From: Prevotella bivia DSM 20514
Lineage (GTDB): Bacteria > Bacteroidota > Bacteroidia > Bacteroidales > Bacteroidaceae
Direction of reading: 5' to 3'
Assembly (NCBI RefSeq): GCF_000262545.1
Contig: NZ_JH660660.1
Span: 768,975-832,974 of the forward strand
Length of the DNA stretch: 64,000 nt
Position numbers and translations under genes: made by a program. The notes under the pieces were generated by a model. It was not told where the DNA came from and ran no database searches. It saw nothing but the letters and a program-made list of their open reading frames with translations. Below, one piece after another: positions 8,380-17,936 of this stretch. Position 1 is the stretch's first letter. Each line of letters begins with the position of its first letter.

Positions 8380-9636
8380 ATGATAGATTATAATAGCGAA
8401 TACGAAATAATGGCTCCTGTGGGGTCAAGAGAGTCTTTAGCGGCAGCTATTCAGGCTGGAGCCAACTCTATTTACTTTGGCATTGGGAAGCTAAATATGC
8501 GTTCTCATTCGGCTAATCACTTTGATATTACCGATTTAAAGGAAATCGCTACCACTTGCAATGAGAAGAATATTAAGACCTATCTCACTGTTAACACAGT
8601 GATTTATGGGGAAGATATTAGCACTATGCACGAGATTATTGATGCGGCTAAGGAAGCAAATATCTCGGCAGTAATTGCTAGTGATGTGGCAGTAATGATG
8701 TATTGCCGACAAGTTGGCGTAGAGGTTCACCTCTCTACACAGCTTAATATCTCTAATATTGATGCGCTAAAGTTCTATGCTCAATTTGCGGATGTGGCTG
8801 TATTAGCACGCGAACTGAACATGGATCAGGTGAAAGAGATCCACAAACAGATATTGGAACAGAACATCGTAGGACCAAAGGGCGAACCTATCCGCATCGA
8901 AATGTTCTGTCATGGTGCTTTTTGTATGGCTGTTTCGGGCAAGTGTTACATGAGCTTACACGACAATAATCGCTCAGCCAATCGTGGAGAATGCACCCAA
9001 ATATGCCGTCGTTCGTATATTGTTACCGATAAGGAAACAGGTAACCAACTAGAGATCGACAATAAATACATCATGAGTCCAAAGGATTTGAAAACCGTTC
9101 GTTTTATCGATCGTATGATGGATGCGGGTGTAAGGGTATTTAAGATTGAAGGACGCGCACGCGGACCTGAATATGTTCACACTGTGGTAACTTGCTATAA
9201 GGAGGCTATCGAGGCAACCCTTAACGGCACTTACACCGAAGAAAAGAAAACAGAACTTGACGAACGCCTATCTCGTGTGTTCAATCGTGGCTTCTGGGAT
9301 GGATACTATCAAGGACAGAAGTTGGGCGAATGGACGAAGAATTATGGCAATAAAGCCACCGAAAAGAAGATCCAAGTAGGTAAAGTTGTGAAGTATTTCT
9401 CCAAGATTGGTATCGCAGAAGTAGCTGTACAGTCGGGTACTTTCAAGAAAGGCGATAAGCTTTTAATAACCGGACCTACCACAGGAGCAATGTATGCTAA
9501 TGCGGAAGAGATCCGTTTCGACCTTGAACCAGTTGAAACAGCCGAGCAAGGCACACGCGTTTCTATCCCTGTTCCTGACAAAGTGCGCCCTAACGACAAG
9601 TTATTTAGAATAGACAAAGTAGATATTAAGGACTAA
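8380..9636 (+). CDS. U32 family peptidase-like protein (TrhP/YegQ-type, tRNA U34 hydroxylation family)
   Basis: With the start at 8380 the protein is 418 residues long and begins MIDYNSEYEIMAPVGS, as expected for the family. A longer frame from 8341 would run through the promoter. Characteristic segments are STQLNISN and the cysteine-rich region FCHGAFCMAVSGKCYMS with GECTQICRRSY, likely Fe-S or metal ligands, followed by FKIEGRARGPEYV. Family members labelled peptidase have in some cases been shown to act in tRNA wobble-uridine hydroxylation. The next gene, sufE, is 14 nt away, in line with an Fe-S link. The exact substrate is inferred from family only. Confidence 0.8.
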   Translation: MIDYNSEYEIMAPVGSRESLAAAIQAGANSIYFGIGKLNMRSHSANHFDITDLKEIATTCNEKNIKTYLTVNTVIYGEDISTMHEIIDAAKEANISAVIASDVAVMMYCRQVGVEVHLSTQLNISNIDALKFYAQFADVAVLARELNMDQVKEIHKQILEQNIVGPKGEPIRIEMFCHGAFCMAVSGKCYMSLHDNNRSANRGECTQICRRSYIVTDKETGNQLEIDNKYIMSPKDLKTVRFIDRMMDAGVRVFKIEGRARGPEYVHTVVTCYKEAIEATLNGTYTEEKKTELDERLSRVFNRGFWDGYYQGQKLGEWTKNYGNKATEKKIQVGKVVKYFSKIGIAEVAVQSGTFKKGDKLLITGPTTGAMYANAEEIRFDLEPVETAEQGTRVSIPVPDKVRPNDKLFRIDKVDIKD

Positions 9637-9650
9637 AAAGATAACAAGAT

Positions 9651-10067
9651 ATGACTATTAATGAAGCACAAGACGCTGTAATTGAAGAGTTTGAAGAGTT
9701 TGACGATTGGATGGATCGCTATCAAATGCTGATCGATCTTGGTAATGATCTTGCTCCATTGGAAGAGAAATATAAGAACGAACAGAACCTTATTGATGGT
9801 TGTCAGAGCCGTGTTTGGCTACAATGCGACTATGTAGAAGGCCATCTTGTGTTCACTGCCGACTCTGATGCGCTCATCACAAAGGGTATTATCGCACTTT
9901 TAATTCGTGTCATTAGCGGACATACACCAAAGGAAATCATGGATGCCGACTTATATTTTATCGAAAAAATAGGTCTTCGTCAGCACCTAAGTCCTACCCG
10001 TAGCAATGGTTTGCTATCAATGGTAAAGCAGATAAAGGCATATTCTATCGCCTTTAGTACTAAGTAA
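9651..10067 (+). CDS. SufE-family sulfur acceptor for Fe-S cluster assembly
   Basis: The 138-residue protein carries the SufE hallmark DGCQSRVWLQC around residues 48-58. The first Cys accepts persulfide sulfur from a SufS-type cysteine desulfurase. The length equals that of E. coli SufE. The gene starts 14 nt after the U32 gene and precedes the SpoU methyltransferase by 15 nt, so the three probably form one transcript. No cysteine desulfurase gene is in the window. Confidence 0.9.
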   Translation: MTINEAQDAVIEEFEEFDDWMDRYQMLIDLGNDLAPLEEKYKNEQNLIDGCQSRVWLQCDYVEGHLVFTADSDALITKGIIALLIRVISGHTPKEIMDADLYFIEKIGLRQHLSPTRSNGLLSMVKQIKAYSIAFSTK

Positions 10068-10082
10068 TTTCGAGTTAAACGT

Positions 10083-10628
10083 ATGCGCAAATTACGCACA
10101 ATAGAGATGAATCGCCTCTCGATAGAGGAGTTTAAGGAGGCTAACAAGTTGCCACTTGTTGTCGTTCTCGACGATGTTCGCTCACTCTATAACGTGGGAA
10201 GCGTGTTCCGATCGGGCGATGCTTTCCGCATTACTGCTGTATACCTTTGTGGCATTACCGCTACTCCACCTAATACCGAAATCCATAAAACGGCACTCGG
10301 CGGTGAGGACTCCGTCGATTGGAAATACTTCGAACACACTGAAGATGCTATCAAAGCACTCCACAGTCAAGGCTATTACGTATATTGTGTGGAGCAAGTG
10401 GAGGGTTCTACAAAACTTCAAAACTTACAATCTACACTCGATACCACTCAACATTACGCCATTATTATGGGCAATGAGGTAAAAGGTGTGAAGCAATCGG
10501 TTGTCGATCTTAGCGACAACTGCCTTGAAATACCACAGTTTGGTACCAAACATTCGCTCAACGTGAGTACCACCGCAGGCATTGTTATTTGGGAGTTTGC
10601 TAAGGCTTACTTAGAACATATAAAGTAA
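10083..10628 (+). CDS. SpoU/TrmH-family RNA 2'-O-methyltransferase
   Basis: This 181-residue SPOUT-fold enzyme shows the three family motifs: DDVRSLYNVGSVFRSGDAF (about 28-46) with the catalytic Arg, IIMGNEVKGV, and IPQFGTKHSLNVSTTAGI, which forms the knot that binds S-adenosylmethionine. It has no N-terminal substrate-binding domain and so matches the short TrmH-like form. It methylates tRNA or rRNA ribose; which site cannot be told. It is the last intact gene of the U32-sufE unit. Confidence 0.88.
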   Translation: MRKLRTIEMNRLSIEEFKEANKLPLVVVLDDVRSLYNVGSVFRSGDAFRITAVYLCGITATPPNTEIHKTALGGEDSVDWKYFEHTEDAIKALHSQGYYVYCVEQVEGSTKLQNLQSTLDTTQHYAIIMGNEVKGVKQSVVDLSDNCLEIPQFGTKHSLNVSTTAGIVIWEFAKAYLEHIK

Positions 10629-10657
10629 GAAGCTGTCCACATAGCATTAGAAAATAG

Positions 10658-10870
10658 TTGCAAGCTGTGGCAGACAATATGACGCACGATGTAGTACATT
10701 CATCAGAAATAGAAGGTATTCTGCTGAATGTAGACGATGTATGCTCTTCCATAGCCAGACATCTAGGTATAGAGAACGTAAAACAGACACTTGATGCTGC
10801 GTTATATCTAAAAGGAGAAATGCCCTTACGAAGGCTGCTTTCCAAATATTGCAGCTATCTCATAAACTAA
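10658..10870 (+). pseudogene. Remnant of a Fic-family protein (DUF4172 N-terminal region)
   Basis: A short frame without an ATG start encodes THDVVHSSEIEGILLNVDDV followed by CSSIARHLGI. This closely resembles the SSxIEGExLxxxxVxSSIARRLGI stretch that precedes the Fic catalytic domain in DUF4172-Fic proteins. The catalytic HPFxxGNGR region is absent, and the tail after it, ending KYCSYLIN, is not recognised. It looks like a deletion remnant of a Fic AMPylation-type gene next to the SpoU gene. It could still yield a 70-residue peptide, but no promoter or start supports that. Confidence 0.6.
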
Positions 10871-10968
10871 TTATTCTCTCCATTTAATATTGAGCCTAGA
10901 TAATTCCCTATTCAGCCTCAACAATAATTTATTATCCCTCAATACCTCTGTAACCCACTAAGTTTTTG

Positions 10969-10976
10969 TAACTTTG
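10969..10976 (+). promoter_or_regulatory. Bacteroidetes -7 element for cysS
   Basis: TAACTTTG matches TAnnTTTG and lies 25 nt before the cysS ATG. Confidence 0.6.
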
Positions 10977-11001
10977 CACTATAATAATAGATATAACAAC
11001 T

Positions 11002-12489
11002 ATGCAAGATTTAGTGATTTACAATACACTGCATCGAAAGAAGGAGTTATTCCAGCCGATAGCAGCACCTAACGTGGGAATGTACGTATGTGGACCAACG
11101 GTTTATGGCGATCCACATCTAGGACATGCACGCCCTTCAATTACTTTTGATATACTGTTTCGTTACCTTCAGCACATTGGTTACAAGGTGCGTTATGTTC
11201 GCAACATTACCGATGTGGGACATTTGGAACACGATTCCGATGAGGGCGACGACAAGATTGAGAAGAAAGCACGACTAGAACAGCTCGAACCTATGGAGAT
11301 TGCGCAATATTACACCAATCGTTATCACGATGCTATGCGTGCGCTAAACGTGCTTCCACCTAGCATTGAACCACATGCTACAGGTCATATCATTGAACAA
11401 GAACAGCTTGTTGATGAGATTATGAAGAATGGTTACGCATACGAAAGTAATGGTAGCATCTACTTTGATGTAGCTAAGTTTAACGAAGACTATAAGTATG
11501 GCGTGCTATCAGGTCGTAATTTGAACGACATGATAAATAATTCGCGTGAGCTTGCAGGAGTGAGTGAGAAACGAAATCAGGTAGATTTTGCGCTTTGGAA
11601 GCGTGCTATGCCTGAACACATTATGCGCTGGCCATCCAAGTGGAGCGAGGGCTTCCCTGGTTGGCACTGCGAATGTACTGCTATGGGCCGCAAATATCTA
11701 GGCAACCACTTCGATATTCATGGTGGAGGTATCGACCTTGTGTTCCCTCATCATGAGTGCGAGATTGCACAAGCTGTAGCTTCACAGGGCGATGAGATGG
11801 TGAAATACTGGATGCACAACAATATGATTACCATTAACGGACAGAAGATGGGTAAGTCGTTGGGCAACTTCATTACCCTCAGCGAGTTCTTCACAGGCAG
11901 TCATGAGAAGCTGGAGCAGGCTTACTCGCCAATGACTATTCGCTTCTTTATCCTTTCAGCACATTATCGTGGTACGGTCGACTTCTCTAATGAGGCTCTT
12001 CAAGCATCACAGAAGGGTTACGAAAAGCTGATGAATGGCATTGAAGACTTAAGCCGTGTGCAAACTTCAGGCGAGTCGGATACCAATACAAAGCAGTTTG
12101 TTAGCACCTTCCGTCAGAAGTGTTACGATGCAATGAACGATGACTTGATGACACCTGCCGTTATCTCTTCACTCTTCGAGGCTTGCCATGTGGTAAATCT
12201 TTTAGTCGATCACAAGGCTCAAATCTCTGCCGATGACCTTAAAGAACTATCTGAAGTTATGAATATCTTCGCCTTCGATATTCTTGGTCTCCGCAACGAA
12301 CGCAGTGCTAACAATGATGCACGTGAAGAGGCTTTTGGTAAGGTTGTCGATATGGTGCTCGATCTTCGTGCTAAGGCAAAGGCTGAAAAGAATTGGGCTG
12401 TCAGCGATCAGATCCGCGATGCTCTCGCTGAAGCAGGCTTCAATGTAAAGGATACCAAAGACGGTGTTACGTGGAAGCTGGATAAGTAG
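11002..12489 (+). CDS. cysS: Cysteinyl-tRNA synthetase
   Basis: This 495-residue class I synthetase charges tRNA-Cys. The HIGH-type motif is HLGH within [17 protein letters not shown] (about 30-46). The zinc ligands appear in [13 protein letters not shown] and HHECEIAQ, and KMGKSLGN at about 282 is the KMSKS loop. The C-terminal helical domain ends in [17 protein letters not shown], typical of CysRS. The gene has its own promoter and is followed one base after its stop by a small membrane-protein gene, so the two share a transcript. Confidence 0.96.
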   Translation: MQDLVIYNTLHRKKELFQPIAAPNVGMYVCGPTVYGDPHLGHARPSITFDILFRYLQHIGYKVRYVRNITDVGHLEHDSDEGDDKIEKKARLEQLEPMEIAQYYTNRYHDAMRALNVLPPSIEPHATGHIIEQEQLVDEIMKNGYAYESNGSIYFDVAKFNEDYKYGVLSGRNLNDMINNSRELAGVSEKRNQVDFALWKRAMPEHIMRWPSKWSEGFPGWHCECTAMGRKYLGNHFDIHGGGIDLVFPHHECEIAQAVASQGDEMVKYWMHNNMITINGQKMGKSLGNFITLSEFFTGSHEKLEQAYSPMTIRFFILSAHYRGTVDFSNEALQASQKGYEKLMNGIEDLSRVQTSGESDTNTKQFVSTFRQKCYDAMNDDLMTPAVISSLFEACHVVNLLVDHKAQISADDLKELSEVMNIFAFDILGLRNERSANNDAREEAFGKVVDMVLDLRAKAKAEKNWAVSDQIRDALAEAGFNVKDTKDGVTWKLDK

Positions 12490-12490
12490 C

Positions 12491-12886
12491 ATGCTTAAAT
12501 ACAACTACTTACATTTCATCTTATACGCAGCTTCTTTGCTGCTCATCCCCATTCTGCTAGGAATAATAGCTGCACGACCAGTTAATATTTATCCTTTCCT
12601 TGGGATAGCTGTGGCTAATCTCATGATCTTGTGCAAGTATATCCAGCGCATAAAGATAGAGGATGACGACATAGTGGTGAAGAAAGTATTTAAGAAGGAG
12701 TGTATTGCTTACAACGAGATACGGAATATTGTGATAGAAAAAGATAAGTTTTTCTTCTCTCCAACTATCCTGTTAAGGATCAATACAAAAGCAAAGCGCA
12801 TTACACTTCACATCGGTACACTGCCGTATGATCAGCGTCAGAATGTAGTGGAATTGCTGAAAAATAAAGTAAAACTAATCTATTAA
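12491..12886 (+). CDS. Small two-helix membrane protein with PH-like domain, unknown function
   Basis: The start ATG is one base after the cysS stop; the in-frame upstream codons lie inside cysS and are not used. The 131-residue product has two adjacent hydrophobic helices (about residues 6-27 and 34-50). A soluble part with alternating strands and a final helix (IEDDDIVVKKVFKKE ... QRQNVVELLKNK) resembles the short bacterial PH-like domain of membrane proteins. No catalytic motif is visible. Its link to cysS appears to be only cotranscription. A strong terminator follows. Confidence 0.7.
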   Translation: MLKYNYLHFILYAASLLLIPILLGIIAARPVNIYPFLGIAVANLMILCKYIQRIKIEDDDIVVKKVFKKECIAYNEIRNIVIEKDKFFFSPTILLRINTKAKRITLHIGTLPYDQRQNVVELLKNKVKLIY

Positions 12887-12893
12887 ATAGTAA

Positions 12894-12936
12894 AAGGTGA
12901 TGTTTCTACGACCGAAACATCACCTTTCTTTTTTTA
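12894..12936 (+). terminator. Intrinsic terminator after the cysS unit
   Basis: Perfect 14-bp arms, AAAGGTGATGTTTC and GAAACATCACCTTT, flank a 7-nt loop and are followed by CTTTTTTT. The arm word AAGGTGATGTTT is also found in the nearby dispersed AT-rich repeat family. Confidence 0.85.
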
Positions 12937-12939
12937 AAA

Positions 12940-13100
12940 GCTAATCTTTTAAATATATTTTTAATTTATTTTTATGATAAAATTAAATTAAAAATGAAGC
13001 AAAAATAAATTATTTTCTATGCTAAAAGTTTATCTTTTTAAAGATAAAAGGTAAGCTATTGCTAATCAAACTATTATCTATTTATAAAAGAAGGGTTATC
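12940..13100 (+). repeat. AT-rich dispersed intergenic repeat, copy 1 (degenerate)
   Basis: The left arm TTTTTAATTTATTTTT is at 12958-12973, but the right arm is decayed (AAATTAAAAATGAAGCAAAAA). Flanking words such as TTATCTTTTTAAAGATAAAAGG are palindromic. The copy fills the gap between convergent cysS-unit and ispG genes; nothing else is seen in that 325-bp gap apart from the terminator. Confidence 0.6.
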
Positions 13101-13211
13101 TTTTCGCTATCAATTTATTATTTCTTGCTACATTAGCTTGAAAGTATCTTGTCGGAAAAGTTACTTTGTTATGCTGTCCTTAAAGCTACTTTGTCTAAAG
13201 AATACGCTGTT

Positions 13212-15113
13212 TTATTTCTCTTGATCACGCTTAATTAAAGCGAGCAAATGCTCCACAGCTTCATCTTCTGAAATGTTTTTCTCGACACATTCCTGCTTAC
13301 GATAGAGGCTAACCTTCTTGGGCCCAGCACCAACATAACCATAATCGGCGTCTGCCATTTCTCCGGGACCATTCACAATACAGCCCATAACACCTATCTT
13401 CAAGCCCTTCATACCTTTGGTGGCTTCCTTGATCTTAGCAATAGTGGTGCGAAGATCGTAAAGCGTTCTGCCACAACCGGGACAAGAAATATACTCGGTC
13501 TTGACCATACGGAGCCTGCCAGCCTGCAAAATACCAAAGGCAGTCTGCTCCACATCGTCTTGAGAAAGGTCGCCATTGTTCATAAGCCAAACACCATCCA
13601 CTAGTCCGTCCATCATCAATGCCCCCATATCGGCTGCTGCTTCTAGCTGAAACTTCTCCTTCGCCGAAACCTTTTCAGTATCCCGCTCTGTAGTGGTATG
13701 TTCGTACATCTGCGCAAAGACGATAGGATTGGTTAATCCCTCATTCATTAGTTGGTGAGCAAAAGCACGCTGATCGCCCAATCGGTTTTGATGCGTTGTC
13801 ATACAAACCACTACCACTTCTGGATGATGGCGCAAGCAAGCAAAGAACTCGTCGGTAGGCGTACCATACTTTAATACTAAAAACTTGATAGGTGAATGGA
13901 TCAGACCGATAAAGGTTTGACCCAAAACAGGGAAGATAGGATAGATATTTCCCTTAGGAAGTTTACTCGTATTGGCTAGCTCTATATACACATTATAGTC
14001 AATGATATACTTCTGCTTAGCATCCAACTGCGCTGGCAATGCGCCTTGCACATAGATGTAATCGGGTGTTGGCACACCGCTAGCCTTCACTTGTGGCACA
14101 AGATTTTCGGCACTGCGTGTAGCTATCACCACAGGCGCATTGTCGCCACCCACATTGGCTGCTGCCACTGTCTTACGACGCACTGGCGCAAGATAATTAA
14201 AGTCCTTATTAGCTTCAGCAGGTATCATCACGTGTTTCTCGTGCTTACGCATATACCATGTAAGATGCTTTGCCACTGGGATTTCCGCTTCAGGTTCTTC
14301 ACTCAATGATACACGGATAGTGTCGCCAATACCATCGGCTAGCAAAGCACCAATACCTACGGCACTCTTGATACGCCCATCTTCACCTTCGCCAGCCTCT
14401 GTAACTCCTAAATGGAGGGGATATTCCATACCCTCTTTCTCCATTTCAGCTACCAAAAGGCGCACCGACTGTACCATGACAACGGTGTTCGACGACTTGA
14501 TAGAGATCACAACATCGTGGAAATCGTATTTGCGGAAGATGCGAAGAAACTCCATACAGCTCTCCACAATACCCGCTGGCGTGTCGCCATAACGGTTGCG
14601 GATACGGTCGGAAAGGCTTCCATGGTTTACACCAATACGCACAGCGGTATGGTTTTCCTTACAAAGATTGATGAAAGGCACAAGGCGATCCTCTATCTTC
14701 TGTAATTCTTGCGCATACTCTTCATCGGTGTACTCTAACACTTTGAAAGTGCGTCCTGGGTCAACATAGTTGCCCGGATTAATGCGTACCTTAGCCGTTG
14801 TAGTGGCAGCAACATCGGCTACATTTGCATTAAAATGGACATCGGCACAAAGTGGAGTATTTATTCCCTCGCCACGGAGTGTTGCATTGATGTTCTTGAG
14901 GTTTTCCGCCTCACGTCGTCCCTGTGTGGTGAGGCGCACAAGTTCGCCACCTGCCGCAATAATACGTTTAACTTGCGCCACGCTAGCCTCGGTATCATCG
15001 GTAGAAGTGGTAGTCATTGATTGCACCCTCACAGGGTTATCGCCACCTATATCAAGATTACCCACATGGGTAACAGAAGTTTTTCGTCGTTCGTAATTAA
15101 ATAAATCAATCAT
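13212..15113 (-). CDS. ispG: 4-hydroxy-3-methylbut-2-enyl diphosphate synthase, long form
   Basis: IspG converts MEcPP to HMBPP in the MEP isoprenoid pathway using a [4Fe-4S] cluster. The 633-residue length is the Bacteroidetes/chlamydia/plant form with a large central insertion, compared with about 370 in E. coli. The N-terminal TIM-barrel half has VQSMTTTSTDDTEASVAQVKR. The C-terminal half has cluster cysteines in ISCPGCGRTLYDL and GVMGCIVNGPGEMADADYG. The ATG at 15113 overlaps the purE stop as TAATG, which is why it is chosen over a GTG two codons upstream; this suggests translational coupling. Confidence 0.95.
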   Translation of the reverse strand: MIDLFNYERRKTSVTHVGNLDIGGDNPVRVQSMTTTSTDDTEASVAQVKRIIAAGGELVRLTTQGRREAENLKNINATLRGEGINTPLCADVHFNANVADVAATTTAKVRINPGNYVDPGRTFKVLEYTDEEYAQELQKIEDRLVPFINLCKENHTAVRIGVNHGSLSDRIRNRYGDTPAGIVESCMEFLRIFRKYDFHDVVISIKSSNTVVMVQSVRLLVAEMEKEGMEYPLHLGVTEAGEGEDGRIKSAVGIGALLADGIGDTIRVSLSEEPEAEIPVAKHLTWYMRKHEKHVMIPAEANKDFNYLAPVRRKTVAAANVGGDNAPVVIATRSAENLVPQVKASGVPTPDYIYVQGALPAQLDAKQKYIIDYNVYIELANTSKLPKGNIYPIFPVLGQTFIGLIHSPIKFLVLKYGTPTDEFFACLRHHPEVVVVCMTTHQNRLGDQRAFAHQLMNEGLTNPIVFAQMYEHTTTERDTEKVSAKEKFQLEAAADMGALMMDGLVDGVWLMNNGDLSQDDVEQTAFGILQAGRLRMVKTEYISCPGCGRTLYDLRTTIAKIKEATKGMKGLKIGVMGCIVNGPGEMADADYGYVGAGPKKVSLYRKQECVEKNISEDEAVEHLLALIKRDQEK

Positions 15114-15619
15114 TAACACTTAAATTTATAATCCTGAATATCAGCCAACTCTTTGTTGGCTTTCTCAATTTTCTCGCCAAGCGAAGCCTTCCATGCTTCC
15201 ACTTTTTGAGCTATTTCGTCATTGCCTAAAGCAATCATTTCAGCAGCAAGGATAGCTGCGTTTTGCGCTCCGTTTACACCAACGGTAGCTACAGGGATAC
15301 CGGGAGGCATCTGAATAATAGAAAGCATAGCATCCAAACCATCTAGCATACCCTTAATAGGCACACCAATAACAGGCAATGGAGTAGAGGCTGCTATCAC
15401 CCCGGGTAGGGCTGCTGCCATTCCTGCTGCAGCAATGATAACCTTAATACCACGATCCTTTGCACCTTTAGCAAATGCTTCGACAGCGGCTGGTGTGCGA
15501 TGAGCCGATAGTGCATTCACTTCAAAAGGAATTTCTTGCTGTTCTAACCACTTACAAGCTTTTTCCATTACTGGTAAATCACTTGTTGAGCCCATGATAA
15601 TACTAATGATAGGTTTCAT
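15113..15619 (-). CDS. purE: N5-carboxyaminoimidazole ribonucleotide mutase
   Basis: The 168-residue protein begins KPIISIIMGSTSDLPVMEKA, the class I PurE active-site loop. It also has NALSAHRTPAAVEAFAKGA and AAAGMAAALPGVIAASTPLPVIGVP, both diagnostic. It catalyses the mutase step of purine synthesis on N5-CAIR and normally forms an octamer. Length is typical. It overlaps ispG by the TAATG junction and follows the PAP2-like gene by 43 nt, in a minus-strand run rpoN-PAP2-purE-ispG. Confidence 0.95.
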   Translation of the reverse strand: MKPIISIIMGSTSDLPVMEKACKWLEQQEIPFEVNALSAHRTPAAVEAFAKGAKDRGIKVIIAAAGMAAALPGVIAASTPLPVIGVPIKGMLDGLDAMLSIIQMPPGIPVATVGVNGAQNAAILAAEMIALGNDEIAQKVEAWKASLGEKIEKANKELADIQDYKFKC

Positions 15620-15662
15620 ATTACGTTTCTATTAAATGGTAAATTAATATTGTTGTATTCGT

Positions 15663-16280
15663 TTAAAAATAGATAATCGTGAGATAAGAACTAGCTATAC
15701 CGAGGAAATACCCCATAGACACTTGCGAAAGAGAGTGTTGTCGGAGGATAATTCGGCTCGATCCTACCAAGCCCGAGAGCAAAATTACAAGGCACAACCA
15801 CCACATAGGATTGAAGCTGAAAAGGAAAGAAAAACCTATTAAAGACCCTGTTACTCCACCAATAGCTGCTGTATGGGTGGATATTTTCCACCAAACATTG
15901 ATAATGGCACAGAGTATCTGTATCACTAAAGCTGCCGTAAGGATAGCGGTAAGGAGATGAGGAAGGTGTAGCCAGTCCATAATATACAAACAAAGGGAGT
16001 AGCAAAGAATAGAGATAACGTATGGTATCATACGCTTCTCACGATGACCTAGCTGGAATAAAGTCCAACCATGGTATTGCCGATAAAGATGAATAAGGAT
16101 AGAAGGAATAAGGACGGTAAAAGCGTATGTTAGCAAAACGAGCGACAATTTGGCTTGCCATGGGAACATACTTAGATAGCTAAAGCTAAAGATTGCAAGA
16201 ACGCCTACCACCGAAAGATAAAACGGCGTTAAGAGCATACTAATGATTCTTGCTGCTAAAATAATAGTTTTTACATTCAT
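15663..16280 (-). CDS. PAP2-superfamily-like integral membrane protein
   Basis: This 205-residue, largely hydrophobic protein has about six membrane helices. The segment KISTHTAAIGG and the downstream SSRIILRQHSLSQVSMGYFLG resemble the second and third PAP2 phosphatase motifs (SxxxH and SRxxxxxHxxxQV), so a lipid-phosphate phosphatase role is possible. The classical first motif KxxxxxxRP is not clear. Its ATG overlaps the rpoN stop as TAATG, suggesting coupled translation. Substrate unknown; undecaprenyl-PP or a phospholipid phosphate is a guess from the family. Confidence 0.65.
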   Translation of the reverse strand: MNVKTIILAARIISMLLTPFYLSVVGVLAIFSFSYLSMFPWQAKLSLVLLTYAFTVLIPSILIHLYRQYHGWTLFQLGHREKRMIPYVISILCYSLCLYIMDWLHLPHLLTAILTAALVIQILCAIINVWWKISTHTAAIGGVTGSLIGFSFLFSFNPMWWLCLVILLSGLVGSSRIILRQHSLSQVSMGYFLGIASSYLTIIYF

Positions 16281-17791
16281 TATTCTTTTCGTAAACGGGC
16301 TACGGGGATACCCAATTGTTCGCGATACTTTGCCACTGTGCGGCGTGCTATTGGGAAACCTTTATCTTTCAACACCTTAGCAAGTGTGTCATCGCTAAGG
16401 GGCTTTGTTTTATTTTCTTTCTCAATGACCTCTTTAAGGGCTAGTTTTATCTTACGTGTAGACATTTCTTCGCCCTCATCAGTGGTATAACTATCGGTGA
16501 AAAAGAACCGCAATGGGAAAGTACCCCATCGGGTTTGAGCATACTTTATGTTGCTAACACGTGAAATGGTACTGATGTCTAGCCCTGTTCTGTCTGCCAC
16601 ATCTTTGAGGATCATAGGCTTCAATTCAGCCTCATCGCCATCTTGAAAGAACTTGCGCTGTATGTCAATAATGGCGTTCATCGTGATTGTTAGCGTATGG
16701 CGACGTTGCTTAATGGCTTCAATATACCCTTGTGCCTTCTCCACTTTCTCCTTTGCATAGAGCAAAGCCTCTTTCTGTTGGCGGTTCATACTAGCCTTGT
16801 TCTCCTTGTAAGCTGCCACCATTTCATTAAAGGTATGCGACACATAAAGTTCTGGAAGATGCCCATGATTGAGCGAGAAGGTAATCGTTCCATCGTCTTC
16901 TGTGTCGACAATGAAGTCGGGGGTAATCTGTTGTACATTGCGTCCCATAGTCTCCCCCATCGAGGCACCGGGCTTTGGATTGAGCTTTCGGATCTCTTTT
17001 TGCAGTGCTTCCACCTGTAGATCGTTAAGCTGCATGGAGGTTTGTATCTTGTCCCAATGCTTTTTTGTGAAAGCATCAAAGTAGTTTGCTATCACTTTTC
17101 GTATGTATTCATAAAGCTTGCTATCGGCTTCCCACTCACCATTTTCCACCTTTCGGTCGATCTGTAATAACAAACACTCTTGCAAAGAGCGTGCGCCAAT
17201 ACCAGCGGGATCGAAGTCTTGCAACACTTTTAAGCTCTCCTCCAATTGGGATACAGTAACATCAATGCCTTGATAAATGGCTAATTCGTCGCTAATCGTA
17301 TCAAGATCTTTGCGCAATAAGCCATCGTCATCGAGACTACCTATGAGGTATTCCACAATTTCTCGTTGCTCTTCGCTTAGTTCTCGCTCACCCACTTGTT
17401 CGTTCAACTTGTCAATAAACGAGGTAGTATCACCATAAACGATTTCTTCATAGTCGGCATTATCGCGTTGTTGTCGCCCAACGTATGTAGGCAAGTCGTC
17501 ATCGGAACGCATACGTTCGAGGGCTATATCTAGCGCATCTTGTCGTTCTTCGCGTTCGTTTTGAGTATCGAAATCATCGCTAGCGTTGTCTAAAACATCA
17601 TCGGTCGTCGCTAGATCGGTCTCTGGTTCACCTGATTCTAGGGCAGGATTATCGTCCAATTCGGCAATAACATTTTGTTCCAGTTCGGTTAATGGCATCT
17701 CTAACAACTTCACCTGCAACATCTGCTGCTGGGAAAGTCGTTGCACTTGTATTTGTTTCTGCGCCTGAATTTGGATTTGTTCCTGAGCCAT
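16280..17791 (-). CDS. rpoN: RNA polymerase sigma-54 factor
   Basis: This 503-residue sigma-54 has the Gln-rich N-terminal activator region (QIQIQAQKQIQVQRLSQQQM, LLEMPLTELEQ). An acidic linker, the core-binding domain (LQDFDPAGIGARSLQECLLLQ) and the C-terminal RpoN box ARRTVAKYRE (about 484-493), which reads the -24 element, follow in order. No enhancer-binding activator gene is in the window, so its regulon cannot be judged here. It heads the rpoN-PAP2-purE-ispG run and has a perfect TAACTTTG promoter element upstream. Confidence 0.96.
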   Translation of the reverse strand: MAQEQIQIQAQKQIQVQRLSQQQMLQVKLLEMPLTELEQNVIAELDDNPALESGEPETDLATTDDVLDNASDDFDTQNEREERQDALDIALERMRSDDDLPTYVGRQQRDNADYEEIVYGDTTSFIDKLNEQVGERELSEEQREIVEYLIGSLDDDGLLRKDLDTISDELAIYQGIDVTVSQLEESLKVLQDFDPAGIGARSLQECLLLQIDRKVENGEWEADSKLYEYIRKVIANYFDAFTKKHWDKIQTSMQLNDLQVEALQKEIRKLNPKPGASMGETMGRNVQQITPDFIVDTEDDGTITFSLNHGHLPELYVSHTFNEMVAAYKENKASMNRQQKEALLYAKEKVEKAQGYIEAIKQRRHTLTITMNAIIDIQRKFFQDGDEAELKPMILKDVADRTGLDISTISRVSNIKYAQTRWGTFPLRFFFTDSYTTDEGEEMSTRKIKLALKEVIEKENKTKPLSDDTLAKVLKDKGFPIARRTVAKYREQLGIPVARLRKE

Positions 17792-17819
17792 GATAAACCT
17801 TAATATACTGAATATTACG

Positions 17820-17827
17820 CAAAGTTA
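17820..17827 (-). promoter_or_regulatory. Bacteroidetes -7 element for the rpoN operon
   Basis: The minus strand reads TAACTTTG, 28 nt upstream of the rpoN ATG. Confidence 0.6.
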
Positions 17828-17895
17828 CTCCTTTTTGTAGGAATTGCCAAATAATTATCCTTAACTCGGACACAACTTTTCTTCTATTTTTTGTT

Positions 17896-17903
17896 TATCT
17901 TTG
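17896..17903 (+). promoter_or_regulatory. Bacteroidetes -7 element for the histidine phosphatase gene
   Basis: TATCTTTG matches TAnnTTTG, 33 nt before the ATG at 17937. It is divergent from the rpoN promoter. Confidence 0.6.
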
Positions 17904-17936
17904 TAGATATAAAGTAATAACTATAACATATAGGCA

